From Thiemannella venezuelensis (GTDB lineage: Bacteria > Actinomycetota > Actinomycetes > Streptosporangiales > Streptosporangiaceae), in assembly GCF_014203605.1 (NCBI RefSeq), contig NZ_JACHJJ010000009.1, forward strand, positions 186,001 through 250,000: a DNA stretch of 64,000 nucleotides, given 5' to 3'. Shown piece after piece: positions 1 to 7,041 of this stretch. The notes under the pieces are model-generated. The model was not told the origin of the DNA. It made no database searches and saw nothing but the letters and a program-made list of their open reading frames with translations. The position numbers and the translations under genes were made by a program. How positions within the stretch are numbered: position 1 is the first letter of the stretch; each line of letters starts with the position of its first letter.

Positions 1-1
1 C

Positions 2-1237
2 GGCGGCACGCGGCTCGACGTCTCCCAGGAGGGCGTCCTCTTCGCCGGCCTCCCCGCCCGGCAGTCGGTCTGGATGTCCCACGGCGACAGCGTCGCCGCC
101 GCCCCCGAGGGCTTCGACGTCACCGCCTTCACCGCCGACACCCCGGTCGCCGCCTTCGAGCACCCGGTCAAGGGCCTGTACGGCGTGCAGTTCCACCCCG
201 AGGTGCTGCACTCCGAGCACGGCCAGGCCGTGCTCAAGCACTTCCTCGACGCCGCGGGCTGCCGGCCCTCCTGGACGATGCTCAACATCGTCGAGGACGC
301 GGTGGAGGCGGTCCGCGCCCAGATCGGCCCGGAGGGCCGCGCCATCTGCGGCCTGTCCGGCGGCGTGGACTCCGCGGTCGCCGCCGCCATCGTGCAGCGC
401 GCCATCGGCGACCGCCTGACCTGCGTCTTCGTCGACCACGGCCTGCTGCGCAAGGGCGAGGCCGAGCAGGTCGAGCGCGACTTCGTCGCCGCCACCAGCG
501 TCAAGCTCCGCGTGGTGGACGCCCAGGAGCGCTTCCTCAAGGCGCTCGACGGCGTCACCGACCCCGAGGAGAAGCGCAAGATCATCGGTCGCGAGTTCAT
601 CCGGGTCTTCGAGGACGAGCAGCGCGCCATCATCGCCGACGGCCCGGTCGACTTCCTGGTCCAGGGCACCCTCTACCCCGACGTGGTCGAGTCCGGCGGC
701 GGCACCGGCACCGCCAACATCAAGTCCCACCACAACGTCGGCGGCCTCCCCGACGACCTGCAGTTCCAGCTGGTCGAGCCGCTCCGCGCACTGTTCAAGG
801 ACGAGGTCCGCCGGGCGGGCGAGGAGCTCGGCCTGCCCGCCGCCATGGTCTGGCGCCAGCCGTTCCCCGGCCCGGGCCTCGGCATCCGCATCGTCGGCGC
901 GGTCAGCCGCGAGCGCCTGGAGATCCTCCGCGAGGCCGACGCCATCGCCCGCGAGGAGCTCTCCCGGGCCGGCCTCGACCGGGAGATCTGGCAGTGCCCG
1001 GTCGTGCTGCTCGCCGACGTGCGCTCGGTGGGCGTGCAGGGCGACGGCCGCACCTACGGCCACCCGATCGTGCTGCGCCCCGTCTCCAGCGAGGACGCGA
1101 TGACCGCCGACTGGTCGCGCGTGCCGTACGACGTGCTCGCCCGCATCTCCACCCGGATCACCAACGAGGTCCGCGAGGTCAACCGGGTGGTGCTCGACGT
1201 GACGAGCAAGCCGCCGGGCACCATCGAGTGGGAGTAG
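2..1237 (+). CDS. guaA: GMP synthase (glutamine-hydrolysing), 5'-truncated by the window edge
   Basis: GMP synthase makes GMP from XMP, glutamine and ATP in the cytoplasm. The open frame runs in from the left edge, so the N-terminal part of the glutamine amidotransferase domain is missing. What remains shows the amidotransferase motif VWMSHGD and the catalytic His-x-Glu in [10 protein letters not shown]. The ATP pyrophosphatase P-loop [12 protein letters not shown] follows, and then the XMP-binding C-terminal dimerisation domain ending in KPPGTIEWE. The ATG at 74 is an internal methionine, not the start. The gene is intact to its natural stop and is followed by a small G+C hairpin. It is a housekeeping gene and says nothing about the glycopolymer genes downstream. 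Confidence 0.97.
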   Translation, partial: GGTRLDVSQEGVLFAGLPARQSVWMSHGDSVAAAPEGFDVTAFTADTPVAAFEHPVKGLYGVQFHPEVLHSEHGQAVLKHFLDAAGCRPSWTMLNIVEDAVEAVRAQIGPEGRAICGLSGGVDSAVAAAIVQRAIGDRLTCVFVDHGLLRKGEAEQVERDFVAATSVKLRVVDAQERFLKALDGVTDPEEKRKIIGREFIRVFEDEQRAIIADGPVDFLVQGTLYPDVVESGGGTGTANIKSHHNVGGLPDDLQFQLVEPLRALFKDEVRRAGEELGLPAAMVWRQPFPGPGLGIRIVGAVSRERLEILREADAIAREELSRAGLDREIWQCPVVLLADVRSVGVQGDGRTYGHPIVLRPVSSEDAMTADWSRVPYDVLARISTRITNEVREVNRVVLDVTSKPPGTIEWE

Positions 1238-1248
1238 GGGCGGCGGAG

Positions 1249-1273
1249 GGCGCGGCTCTCCCCGGGCCGCGCC
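1249..1273 (+). terminator. Weak hairpin downstream of guaA
   Basis: An 8-bp perfect stem (GGCGCGGC at 1249-1256 against GCCGCGCC at 1266-1273) with a 9-nt loop lies 12 bases after the guaA stop. It has no U-tract, which is common for actinomycete terminators, and the stem is short, so the call is tentative. Confidence 0.4.
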
Positions 1274-1383
1274 GCTGCCCCCGCGGCGGCGCGCACCACT
1301 GACCCGTCCTCTCTTGGGCCGTATCCAGTACGGAATGGGTGTTAGTCCCGTTTCATGGAGTGGGTCCAGGTAAGTTAGGCCGG

Positions 1384-2619
1384 GTGTCAACGACCGCCGC
1401 ACCCGCCCGGCCCGCACGATCCGCGGGTGCCACCCGCCTGGCCTGGCTGGACGCGCTCCGCGGCGTCGGCGCCGTCGCGGTCCTGCTGGAGCACCTGCTG
1501 CCCTGGTTCATGCCCCAGCTCCGGCCGTACTGGTTCAACCTCGGCATGTACGGCGTCCTGGTGTTCTTCCTGGTCAGCGGGTACATCATCCCCGTCTCGC
1601 TGGAGGGGCGCGGAGACGTGCGGGCATTCTGGATCAGCCGGATCTTCCGGCTGTACCCGATCTACCTGCTGGTCGCCGCCGGGGTCCTGGTGATGGCGCT
1701 CTGGCTGCCGGTCCGCCAGGAGGTGCCGCGTGACCTCGCCTCGGTCTCGGCGCACCTGACGATGCTGCTGGACGTGGTCCACCTGGGCGGCCTGGCCGAC
1801 ACCATGTGGACCCTCTCCTACGAGATGGTCTTCTACCTGCTGGTCACCGCGCTGTTCGTGCGCGGCCTGCACCTGCGCAGCGGGACCCTCGCGGTCGGGG
1901 CCGGCGCGGTGGCGGTCGGGGCCGGGCTGGTGCTCACCGGGCCGCTGCTCACGGGGTTCCAGCCCGCGTACGTGTCGGGCGCCGTGTTCGTCGCGGGCAT
2001 GGTCTGCCTGCTCACCGGGCGGTTCCGTACGGCGGCCGCCGTCGTGCTGGGACTGATGGCCGTGGTGCTGCTGCTCCTCGGCGGCTTCGTGCCCTGGCTC
2101 GGGGCGGCGATCCTGGCGGTGATGTTCACCGGGACCGCGATCCGCCGCTGGGAGCAGGGCACCGGGAGTCTGCGGCCGGTGGCCGCCGCGACCGCGCTGG
2201 TGGCGCTGGCCCCGGTCTGGTCGGACCAGGCGGGCTGGTGGTGGGTCCAGCCCGGCGTGTGGACCACCACGATGGCGCTGGCCGGGGCGACCTTCGCGGG
2301 CGCGATGGCCCTGCGCCGGCGCCGCTTCCCCCGGTTCCTGGTCTGGCTCGGGCTGATCAGCTACTCGGTCTACCTGCTGCACCACCCGCTGCTGCGGGCG
2401 GCGCACGCCGTACTCGGGGACGTGCGGAGCATGGGGACGGCGGCGCAGCTGGGACTGACGGCGGGATTCGTGGCGCTGGTCCTGGGGCTGAGCTGGATCA
2501 CCTACCGCTGCGTCGAGCTGCCGATGCAGAACCTGGGGCGGCGGATCGCCCGGAGAGCGCGGGCGGGTGCCGGCGGTCCGGAGACCGCCGGCGACCGCTC
2601 AGCTGCCGTCGGAGGGTGA
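1384..2619 (+). CDS. Acyltransferase family 3 membrane protein
   Basis: A polytopic membrane protein of about 411 residues from the acyltransferase-3 (OafA/NodX-like) family. These enzymes move acetyl or other acyl groups onto extracytoplasmic sugars or macrolides. The N terminus has the family signature RLAWLDALRGVGAVAVLLEH, with the conserved Arg and His. FFLVSGYI and LSYEMVFYLL follow, and LLHHPLL lies near the C terminus. About ten hydrophobic segments are visible. I prefer the GTG at 1384, because the domain begins just after it; an in-frame GTG at 1339 would add 15 poorly characterised residues. Its last 21 bases overlap the 3' end of the convergent deacetylase gene. It could modify the surface polymer made downstream, but that is only proximity. 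Confidence 0.85.
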   Translation: MSTTAAPARPARSAGATRLAWLDALRGVGAVAVLLEHLLPWFMPQLRPYWFNLGMYGVLVFFLVSGYIIPVSLEGRGDVRAFWISRIFRLYPIYLLVAAGVLVMALWLPVRQEVPRDLASVSAHLTMLLDVVHLGGLADTMWTLSYEMVFYLLVTALFVRGLHLRSGTLAVGAGAVAVGAGLVLTGPLLTGFQPAYVSGAVFVAGMVCLLTGRFRTAAAVVLGLMAVVLLLLGGFVPWLGAAILAVMFTGTAIRRWEQGTGSLRPVAAATALVALAPVWSDQAGWWWVQPGVWTTTMALAGATFAGAMALRRRRFPRFLVWLGLISYSVYLLHHPLLRAAHAVLGDVRSMGTAAQLGLTAGFVALVLGLSWITYRCVELPMQNLGRRIARRARAGAGGPETAGDRSAAVGG

Positions 2620-3441
2620 CTCCGCAGAGGCGTTCTGGTCCGCGGTGGGAGAGTCCGTGGAGAGGTCCCCGTCCTTCTCGGAACCGGCGGGGTAGACCTC
2701 GCCGGGCTTCAGGCTCTTCGTGCCGGGGAGGGAGGAGACCGCGACGACGTGGTAGCCCCGCTTCTTCAGCTCGGTCAGGAGCTTCGGCATCACCGTGACG
2801 GTCTGTGCGACCCAGTCGTGCATGAGGATGACGCCGTCACGCCTGGCGTTCTTGAGCACCTCGTCGTAGATGGCCTTCTCGTTCCTGGTCGCCCAGTCGC
2901 GTGAGCCGCCGTTCCACAGGACGATCGGCATCTTCATCTCGGTCGCGATGACCCTGGTGTCGTCGTCGAGCAGGCCGTACGGCGGGCGGATCGTCGTCGG
3001 GTACTTGCCGGTGGCCTGCTTGACGACGTCCTGCGTCTTCTGGAGCTCCTCGCGGATCTTCTCCGCGGAGGTCTCGGTGAACTTCGGGTGGGTGTAGCTG
3101 TGGTTGCCGATGTCGTGGCCCTCGACGACCATGCGCTTGGCGAAGGCGGGGCGCGCCTTCACGTACTGGCCCTCAAGGAAGAACGTGGCCTTGGCGTCGT
3201 GCTTCTTGAGGGTGTCGAGCAGCTTGTCGGCGTACTTGCCGGGACCGTCGTCGAAGGTGAGCGCGATGCACTTGACCTTCGTGCAGTCGACGGACTTGGC
3301 CTTGGCGGAGGGCTTCGCCGCGGGCTTGGGGGTGGTCGTGGCCGCCGGCCTGGGCTGCTCCGCGCTCCAGGCGGCGGTCGGCGCTGACAGCAGGCCGAGG
3401 GCGCAGCCGGTCGCGAGGATCATTCGGGCGGGGGACTTCAT
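2599..3441 (-). CDS. Secreted polysaccharide deacetylase (NodB/CE4 family)
   Basis: The predicted precursor has 280 residues. A signal peptide (MKSPARMILATGCALGLLSA onward, likely cleaved near AWSA) is followed by an Ala/Pro/Lys-rich linker. The NodB homology domain has TFDDG at residues 62-66 (catalytic and metal-binding Asp pair), HSYTH (metal-binding His pair), the RPPYG segment and LMHDW near the end. CE4 enzymes remove N- or O-acetyl groups from peptidoglycan, chitin or xylan; the substrate cannot be read from sequence. The start at 3441 has GGAG nine bases upstream and begins the signal peptide. A longer reading from 3525 would put 28 non-signal residues in front. It is convergent with the acyltransferase and divergent from the methyltransferase. 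Confidence 0.9.
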   Translation of the reverse strand: MKSPARMILATGCALGLLSAPTAAWSAEQPRPAATTTPKPAAKPSAKAKSVDCTKVKCIALTFDDGPGKYADKLLDTLKKHDAKATFFLEGQYVKARPAFAKRMVVEGHDIGNHSYTHPKFTETSAEKIREELQKTQDVVKQATGKYPTTIRPPYGLLDDDTRVIATEMKMPIVLWNGGSRDWATRNEKAIYDEVLKNARRDGVILMHDWVAQTVTVMPKLLTELKKRGYHVVAVSSLPGTKSLKPGEVYPAGSEKDGDLSTDSPTADQNASAESPSDGS

Positions 3442-3729
3442 GAGGGTGAACTCCGGGTCGTATCGACGTCGGTCGAGTGGGCATCCTATCGAGGCACCTG
3501 TCGTTTTCTGAGGCGGGAGCGTCACGATGTCCTGTGAAAGTCCCGGTGAGAGGGGTTCCGTCCCGAATGGGAGGCTCTCTGGCGGCGGCCGGTAAAGGAT
3601 GCGTCACGGCACCGTACGCGGATCCCGATCCACCTGAGTCGGTTCTCCTCCGGCGTGAGCATTGTGCGCGAGTCGCGGGGGCTTCCCGCTCTCACATGGC
3701 CGCGTGTGCTGAACAGACAGGCGAATCCC

Positions 3730-4428
3730 ATGCACGACATCGACATCTCCCGGCTGGTCGAGCTCGAAGACCGCCACTGGTGGTTCCGTGAGCGCCGGGC
3801 GATCCTGCGCCGGGAACTGCGGGGCCTTCCTCCCCGGGGTAGGGCGCTGGACATCGGTGCGGCGGGGGGAGGCAACACCCGCGTGCTGGCCCGCCACGGC
3901 TACGACGCCCTGGTCGTCGACTACTCCGAAGCGGCGGTGGCGGCGGCCGTCCAACGCGGGCTGAACGCCATGCACGCCGATGCCCGCGACCTTCCGCTGC
4001 AGACCGGGGACTTCGAGGTCGTCACCGCTTTCGACGTCCTGGAGCACATCGTGGAGGACCACCTCGCGGCGGAGGAGATCGCCCGTGTCCTCAAGCCCGG
4101 AGGCACGGCCCTGATCGCCGTGCCGTGCGACATGGCCCTGTGGTCCGCACACGACGACGCGGTGGGACACGTGCGCCGCTACACCCGGGAAGAACTCGTC
4201 GGGCTCATCGAGAAGTCCGGGCTGGTGGTCGACCGGGTCTGGAGCTGGAACGTGCTCCTGCGGCCCGTCGTCGCCCTTCGCAGGCGGAACAGCGAGGGCA
4301 ACGACCTGACCGAGCTGCCGTGGATCGTCAACAAGGCCCTGGCCGGGGTCATCATGCTGGAGCGGTACCTCCCGGTGAGATCCATGCGCGGGGTCTCCCT
4401 GTTCCTCCGCGCGCACAAGCCCGCCTGA
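3730..4428 (+). CDS. Class I SAM-dependent methyltransferase
   Basis: A predicted 232-residue cytosolic methyltransferase of the UbiE/type-11 fold. The SAM-binding glycine motif LDIGAAGGGNTRVL is near residue 40. The acidic end of strand 2 is VVDYS. The motif FDVLEHI follows about 60 residues later, and VLKPGG is the usual post-I segment. The substrate is unknown; similar proteins are common in polysaccharide and lipid-linked sugar clusters. I chose the ATG at 3730 because the conserved DIDISRLVELEDRHWWF start follows immediately. A GTG at 3655 is also in frame. It is read away from the deacetylase and lies 160 bases before the first mosaic membrane protein. Confidence 0.85.
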   Translation: MHDIDISRLVELEDRHWWFRERRAILRRELRGLPPRGRALDIGAAGGGNTRVLARHGYDALVVDYSEAAVAAAVQRGLNAMHADARDLPLQTGDFEVVTAFDVLEHIVEDHLAAEEIARVLKPGGTALIAVPCDMALWSAHDDAVGHVRRYTREELVGLIEKSGLVVDRVWSWNVLLRPVVALRRRNSEGNDLTELPWIVNKALAGVIMLERYLPVRSMRGVSLFLRAHKPA

Positions 4429-4523
4429 AGCCCGCCCGAAGCCCGCCTGAACCCGCCGGGCGGTGCCGGGCGGGCTCCGCCGTCCCGCGGACCGGACGGC
4501 CGCCCGCCGCGGGCAACGGGGAC

Positions 4524-4590
4524 GTAAAGGCATCGCCAAGCATGGGCATCCGCGCCCGGCCGGGGCGGGCGCCTCACCAGACTTGCGCGC
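4524..4590 (+). repeat. Leader repeat, copy 1
   Basis: The 67 bases before the ATG at 4591 match the 67 bases before the ATG at 7042 (6975-7041) at most positions and with identical spacing. Perfectly shared runs include CAAGCATGGGCATCC and TCACCAGACTTGCGC. The match stops just after the start codon, so this is a conserved 5' leader rather than coding similarity. No strong Shine-Dalgarno is visible before either ATG. Confidence 0.8.
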
Positions 4591-6963
4591 ATGGACACAG
4601 CCTTGCCTGTCGGCGATCCCGCGTCGGAACCGCTGCGGCCCGCGGAGAGGAATCCGGCGGACGCCGGCCCGGAGCACGGGGGGCCGCTCCGCGGGAGATC
4701 GCCGGTTGCGCAGGTGTGGCGATGGCTCCCGGCGGTGTCCCTGGCGGCGTTCCTCGCGGTCGTGCTGGAGGTCTACGGGGTCGCCCCCTCCGATACGGCG
4801 GCGTTCGCCGGGTATCTGGTGGTGGGGGTGACGGTTCCCGGGGTGCTGGTCCTGCGGGCGCTGCTCGGCGGGCGCAGGACGCTGGCGGAGGAGCTGGCGG
4901 CGGGGACGGCGCTGGGGTACGCCGTGGAGGTCTTCGTCTACATCGGGGGCCGGGCGGCCGGGGTGCCGTTGCTGGTGGTGGCGTGGCCGGTGGTGACGTA
5001 CGGGGTCTTCCTGGCCGTTCCGCGGTTGCGCGGGCACTGGAGGGGGCGCGGTGCGTGTCCCCGCCCGCCGGTGTGGTGGTCGTGGTCCGTCGCCGCGGTC
5101 ATGGCCTACCTGACCCTCCTGAGCGCGACGTCGTTCTTCCGCTCCTACACCGTCACGCAGCCGGGAGTCTGGGCCGGTGCCTCGGACATGCTGTACCACC
5201 TGTCGCTGGTCGGTGAGCTGCGGCATCACATGCCTCCGACGGTTCCGGCGGTGGCCGGTGAGCCGCTGCTCTACCACTGGTTCGTGTACGCGCATCTGGC
5301 CGCGGCGAGCTGGGTGACCGGGATCGAGCCGATGGTGCTGCTGCTGCGGCTGGGCATGGTGCCGATGCTGGCCGGGTTGCTGGTGCTGGTGGGGGTGACC
5401 GGGCGGCGGCTCACCGGGTCGTGGCTGGGCGGGGTGCTGACCGTGGTCGGCACGGTCTTCCTGAAGCCGCCGAACCTGCACCAGGGCCCCAACTGGACGT
5501 TCACCTACGGCGGTATCCAGGACGTCACCTGGACGAGTCCTACGCAGACGTTCGGGGCGTTGCTGTTCGCGCCGGTGGTGCTGCTTCTGCTGGATCTGCT
5601 CGGGCGGGGGCGGGGCGGGTGGGGCCGGTGGGTGCTGCTGGGGGTCTTCCTGGTGGCGGTGATGGGGGCCAAGTCGGTCTACCTGCCGTTGCTGGGTGCC
5701 GGGCTGGTGGCGGTGGTCGCGGTCGAGGTGGTCCGGCGGCGGCGGGTTCCCCGGGTGGCGGTGGCGGTGCTGGGGGCGACGGCGGTGTGCCTGGCGTTCG
5801 CGCAGCTCGTGCTGTTCGGCGGCGCGCGGCTCGGGATGCACGTCGATCCGCTCTCGCTCATGCAGTGGGTCTGGGTGAAACTGGTCGACCCGGCAGGCGG
5901 GGCGGCTCTCCCGCCGGGGCTGGAACCCGCGTTCGCGGGGCTGTACCTGATGTGCTGGGCGGTCGCGTGGGCGGGGGTGTTCGGCCTGCTGAGCCGGCCG
6001 CGGCTGCCGGCCCGCCCCGGCGTGCCCCTCATGCTCGGCATCGGCGCCGCCGGCCTCGGGGTGGCGCTGCTGTTCGGCCACCCCGGGCTGAGCCAGCTCT
6101 TCTTCCTGATGGCGGCGCTGCCGTACCTGTCGGCCGTCGCCGCCTGCGGGCTCATCGCGGTGGTACGGCAGGCCGGGACATCGGCCCGGGCGACGGTGCT
6201 GGCCGCCGCCGCCGGCGCCGCCGCGGCCTTCGTGGTCCCCGCCCTCTTCGGAGCGGAGGTCCCCATCGATCCCGATCATGCGGTCCCCGCCCTCTTCCGG
6301 CCGTACATCGTCCTGGGGATCGCGGTCGTCGCGCTGACCGCCGTCCTGGCCGCCGCCGTGGGGGGACTGCGGGCCTGCGCGCTCACGGCCGTCGCGCTGA
6401 CCGCCCTCAGCCTGCCCGGCAACGTGAACGAGCGGGTCCTCGTCATGGCCGACCGCATCGCCAAGACCGGTTTCCAGCAGAACTCCCGGCCGGTGGAGGA
6501 CCAGGTGATGCCGCCGAAGGCGCTGAACGCCCTGCGGTGGCTGCGCATGCACTCACGGCCGGACGAGCTGGTCGCCACGAACGTCCACTGCGCCTGGGAC
6601 CTTCCCGACCCGTGCCCCCCCAAGCGCTTCTGGGTCTCCGCCTTCGCCGAGAGGCGGGTCCTGTTCGAGGGGTGGGCCTACACCGCGGCCAATCTGAGGC
6701 AGTGGCGGCCGGGCGGCCCGAACAGCTACCCGTTCTGGGACCATGACCGGTTCCTCGCGAACAAGCGGGTGTTCACCCAGCCCTCACCCGGCACGGTGGG
6801 GGACCTGCGGGAGCGCTACGGGGTGCGCTGGCTCTTCGTCGACGAGAGCCGGATGGGACCGGGCCGGGGGCTGGAGACGGCCGCGCGGCTCCGGTTCCGG
6901 TCGGGTGACTACTCCCTCTACAGGGTGCCGGACGCCGACGTGCCCGGGCAGCGGGAGCCTTAG
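4591..6963 (+). CDS. Polytopic GT-C-like membrane protein, mosaic paralog 1
   Basis: A 790-residue integral membrane protein with roughly a dozen hydrophobic segments and a large C-terminal extracytoplasmic-type domain (about residues 610-790). Family assignment is by character: many helices, and a first large loop rich in His, Glu and Tyr (DMLYHLSLVGELRHHMPP, then LLYHWFVYAH). These suggest a GT-C glycosyltransferase using polyprenyl-phosphate sugars, but I cannot name the exact family. It is 67% or more identical in long DNA blocks to the next gene, with abrupt switches to unrelated sequence. The diverged parts are the N terminus, a loop near residues 171-197, the stretch around 411-448, the segment near 547-575 and much of the C-terminal domain. 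Its job is probably transfer of sugar to a surface polymer. Confidence 0.75.
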   Translation: MDTALPVGDPASEPLRPAERNPADAGPEHGGPLRGRSPVAQVWRWLPAVSLAAFLAVVLEVYGVAPSDTAAFAGYLVVGVTVPGVLVLRALLGGRRTLAEELAAGTALGYAVEVFVYIGGRAAGVPLLVVAWPVVTYGVFLAVPRLRGHWRGRGACPRPPVWWSWSVAAVMAYLTLLSATSFFRSYTVTQPGVWAGASDMLYHLSLVGELRHHMPPTVPAVAGEPLLYHWFVYAHLAAASWVTGIEPMVLLLRLGMVPMLAGLLVLVGVTGRRLTGSWLGGVLTVVGTVFLKPPNLHQGPNWTFTYGGIQDVTWTSPTQTFGALLFAPVVLLLLDLLGRGRGGWGRWVLLGVFLVAVMGAKSVYLPLLGAGLVAVVAVEVVRRRRVPRVAVAVLGATAVCLAFAQLVLFGGARLGMHVDPLSLMQWVWVKLVDPAGGAALPPGLEPAFAGLYLMCWAVAWAGVFGLLSRPRLPARPGVPLMLGIGAAGLGVALLFGHPGLSQLFFLMAALPYLSAVAACGLIAVVRQAGTSARATVLAAAAGAAAAFVVPALFGAEVPIDPDHAVPALFRPYIVLGIAVVALTAVLAAAVGGLRACALTAVALTALSLPGNVNERVLVMADRIAKTGFQQNSRPVEDQVMPPKALNALRWLRMHSRPDELVATNVHCAWDLPDPCPPKRFWVSAFAERRVLFEGWAYTAANLRQWRPGGPNSYPFWDHDRFLANKRVFTQPSPGTVGDLRERYGVRWLFVDESRMGPGRGLETAARLRFRSGDYSLYRVPDADVPGQREP
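4804..5113 (+). repeat. 310-bp block identical to 7261-7570
   Basis: Read base by base, 4804-5113 and 7261-7570 show no difference, including synonymous positions. The flanks diverge at once on both sides. It encodes the first membrane segments of the two paralogs. This indicates gene conversion or very recent duplication. Confidence 0.9.
5530..5822 (+). repeat. 293-bp block identical to 7987-8279
   Basis: A second uninterrupted identical block between the two mosaic paralogs, covering TSPTQTFGALLFAPVVLLLL through the helix ending LVLFGG. Right after it the two genes become unrelated for about 105-112 bases and their register shifts from +2457 to +2448. Further near-identical blocks occur at about 5935-6229 (with 8383-8677) and 6319-6403 (with 8767-8851). 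Confidence 0.88.
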
Positions 6964-6974
6964 GGAAGGCGCCG

Positions 6975-7041
6975 GTAAAGCGTCCGTCAAGCATGGGCAT
7001 CCGTCCCTGGCCGAGACGGGCGCGTCACCAGACTTGCGCAC
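6975..7041 (+). repeat. Leader repeat, copy 2
   Basis: This is the counterpart of 4524-4590, between the two mosaic genes. It begins GTAAAG and keeps the same distance to the ATG. Only 78 bases separate the two genes here, so it may be a second promoter or leader rather than simple read-through. Confidence 0.8.

Noticed and set aside
4540-4575. A hairpin in the leader repeats with compensatory changes
   Set aside because: Only one base pair clearly covaries between the two copies and other predicted pairs are lost, so structure is not supported.
3604-6552. A 982-codon open frame on the minus strand over the first mosaic gene
   Set aside because: It is the antisense shadow of a G/C-third-position gene, is composed mostly of Arg, Gly, Pro, Gln and His, and has no domain motif. 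Similar long shadows at 6784-9519 (-), 18699-20459 (-), 38414-41614 (-) and 39148-41823 (+) were dropped for the same reason.
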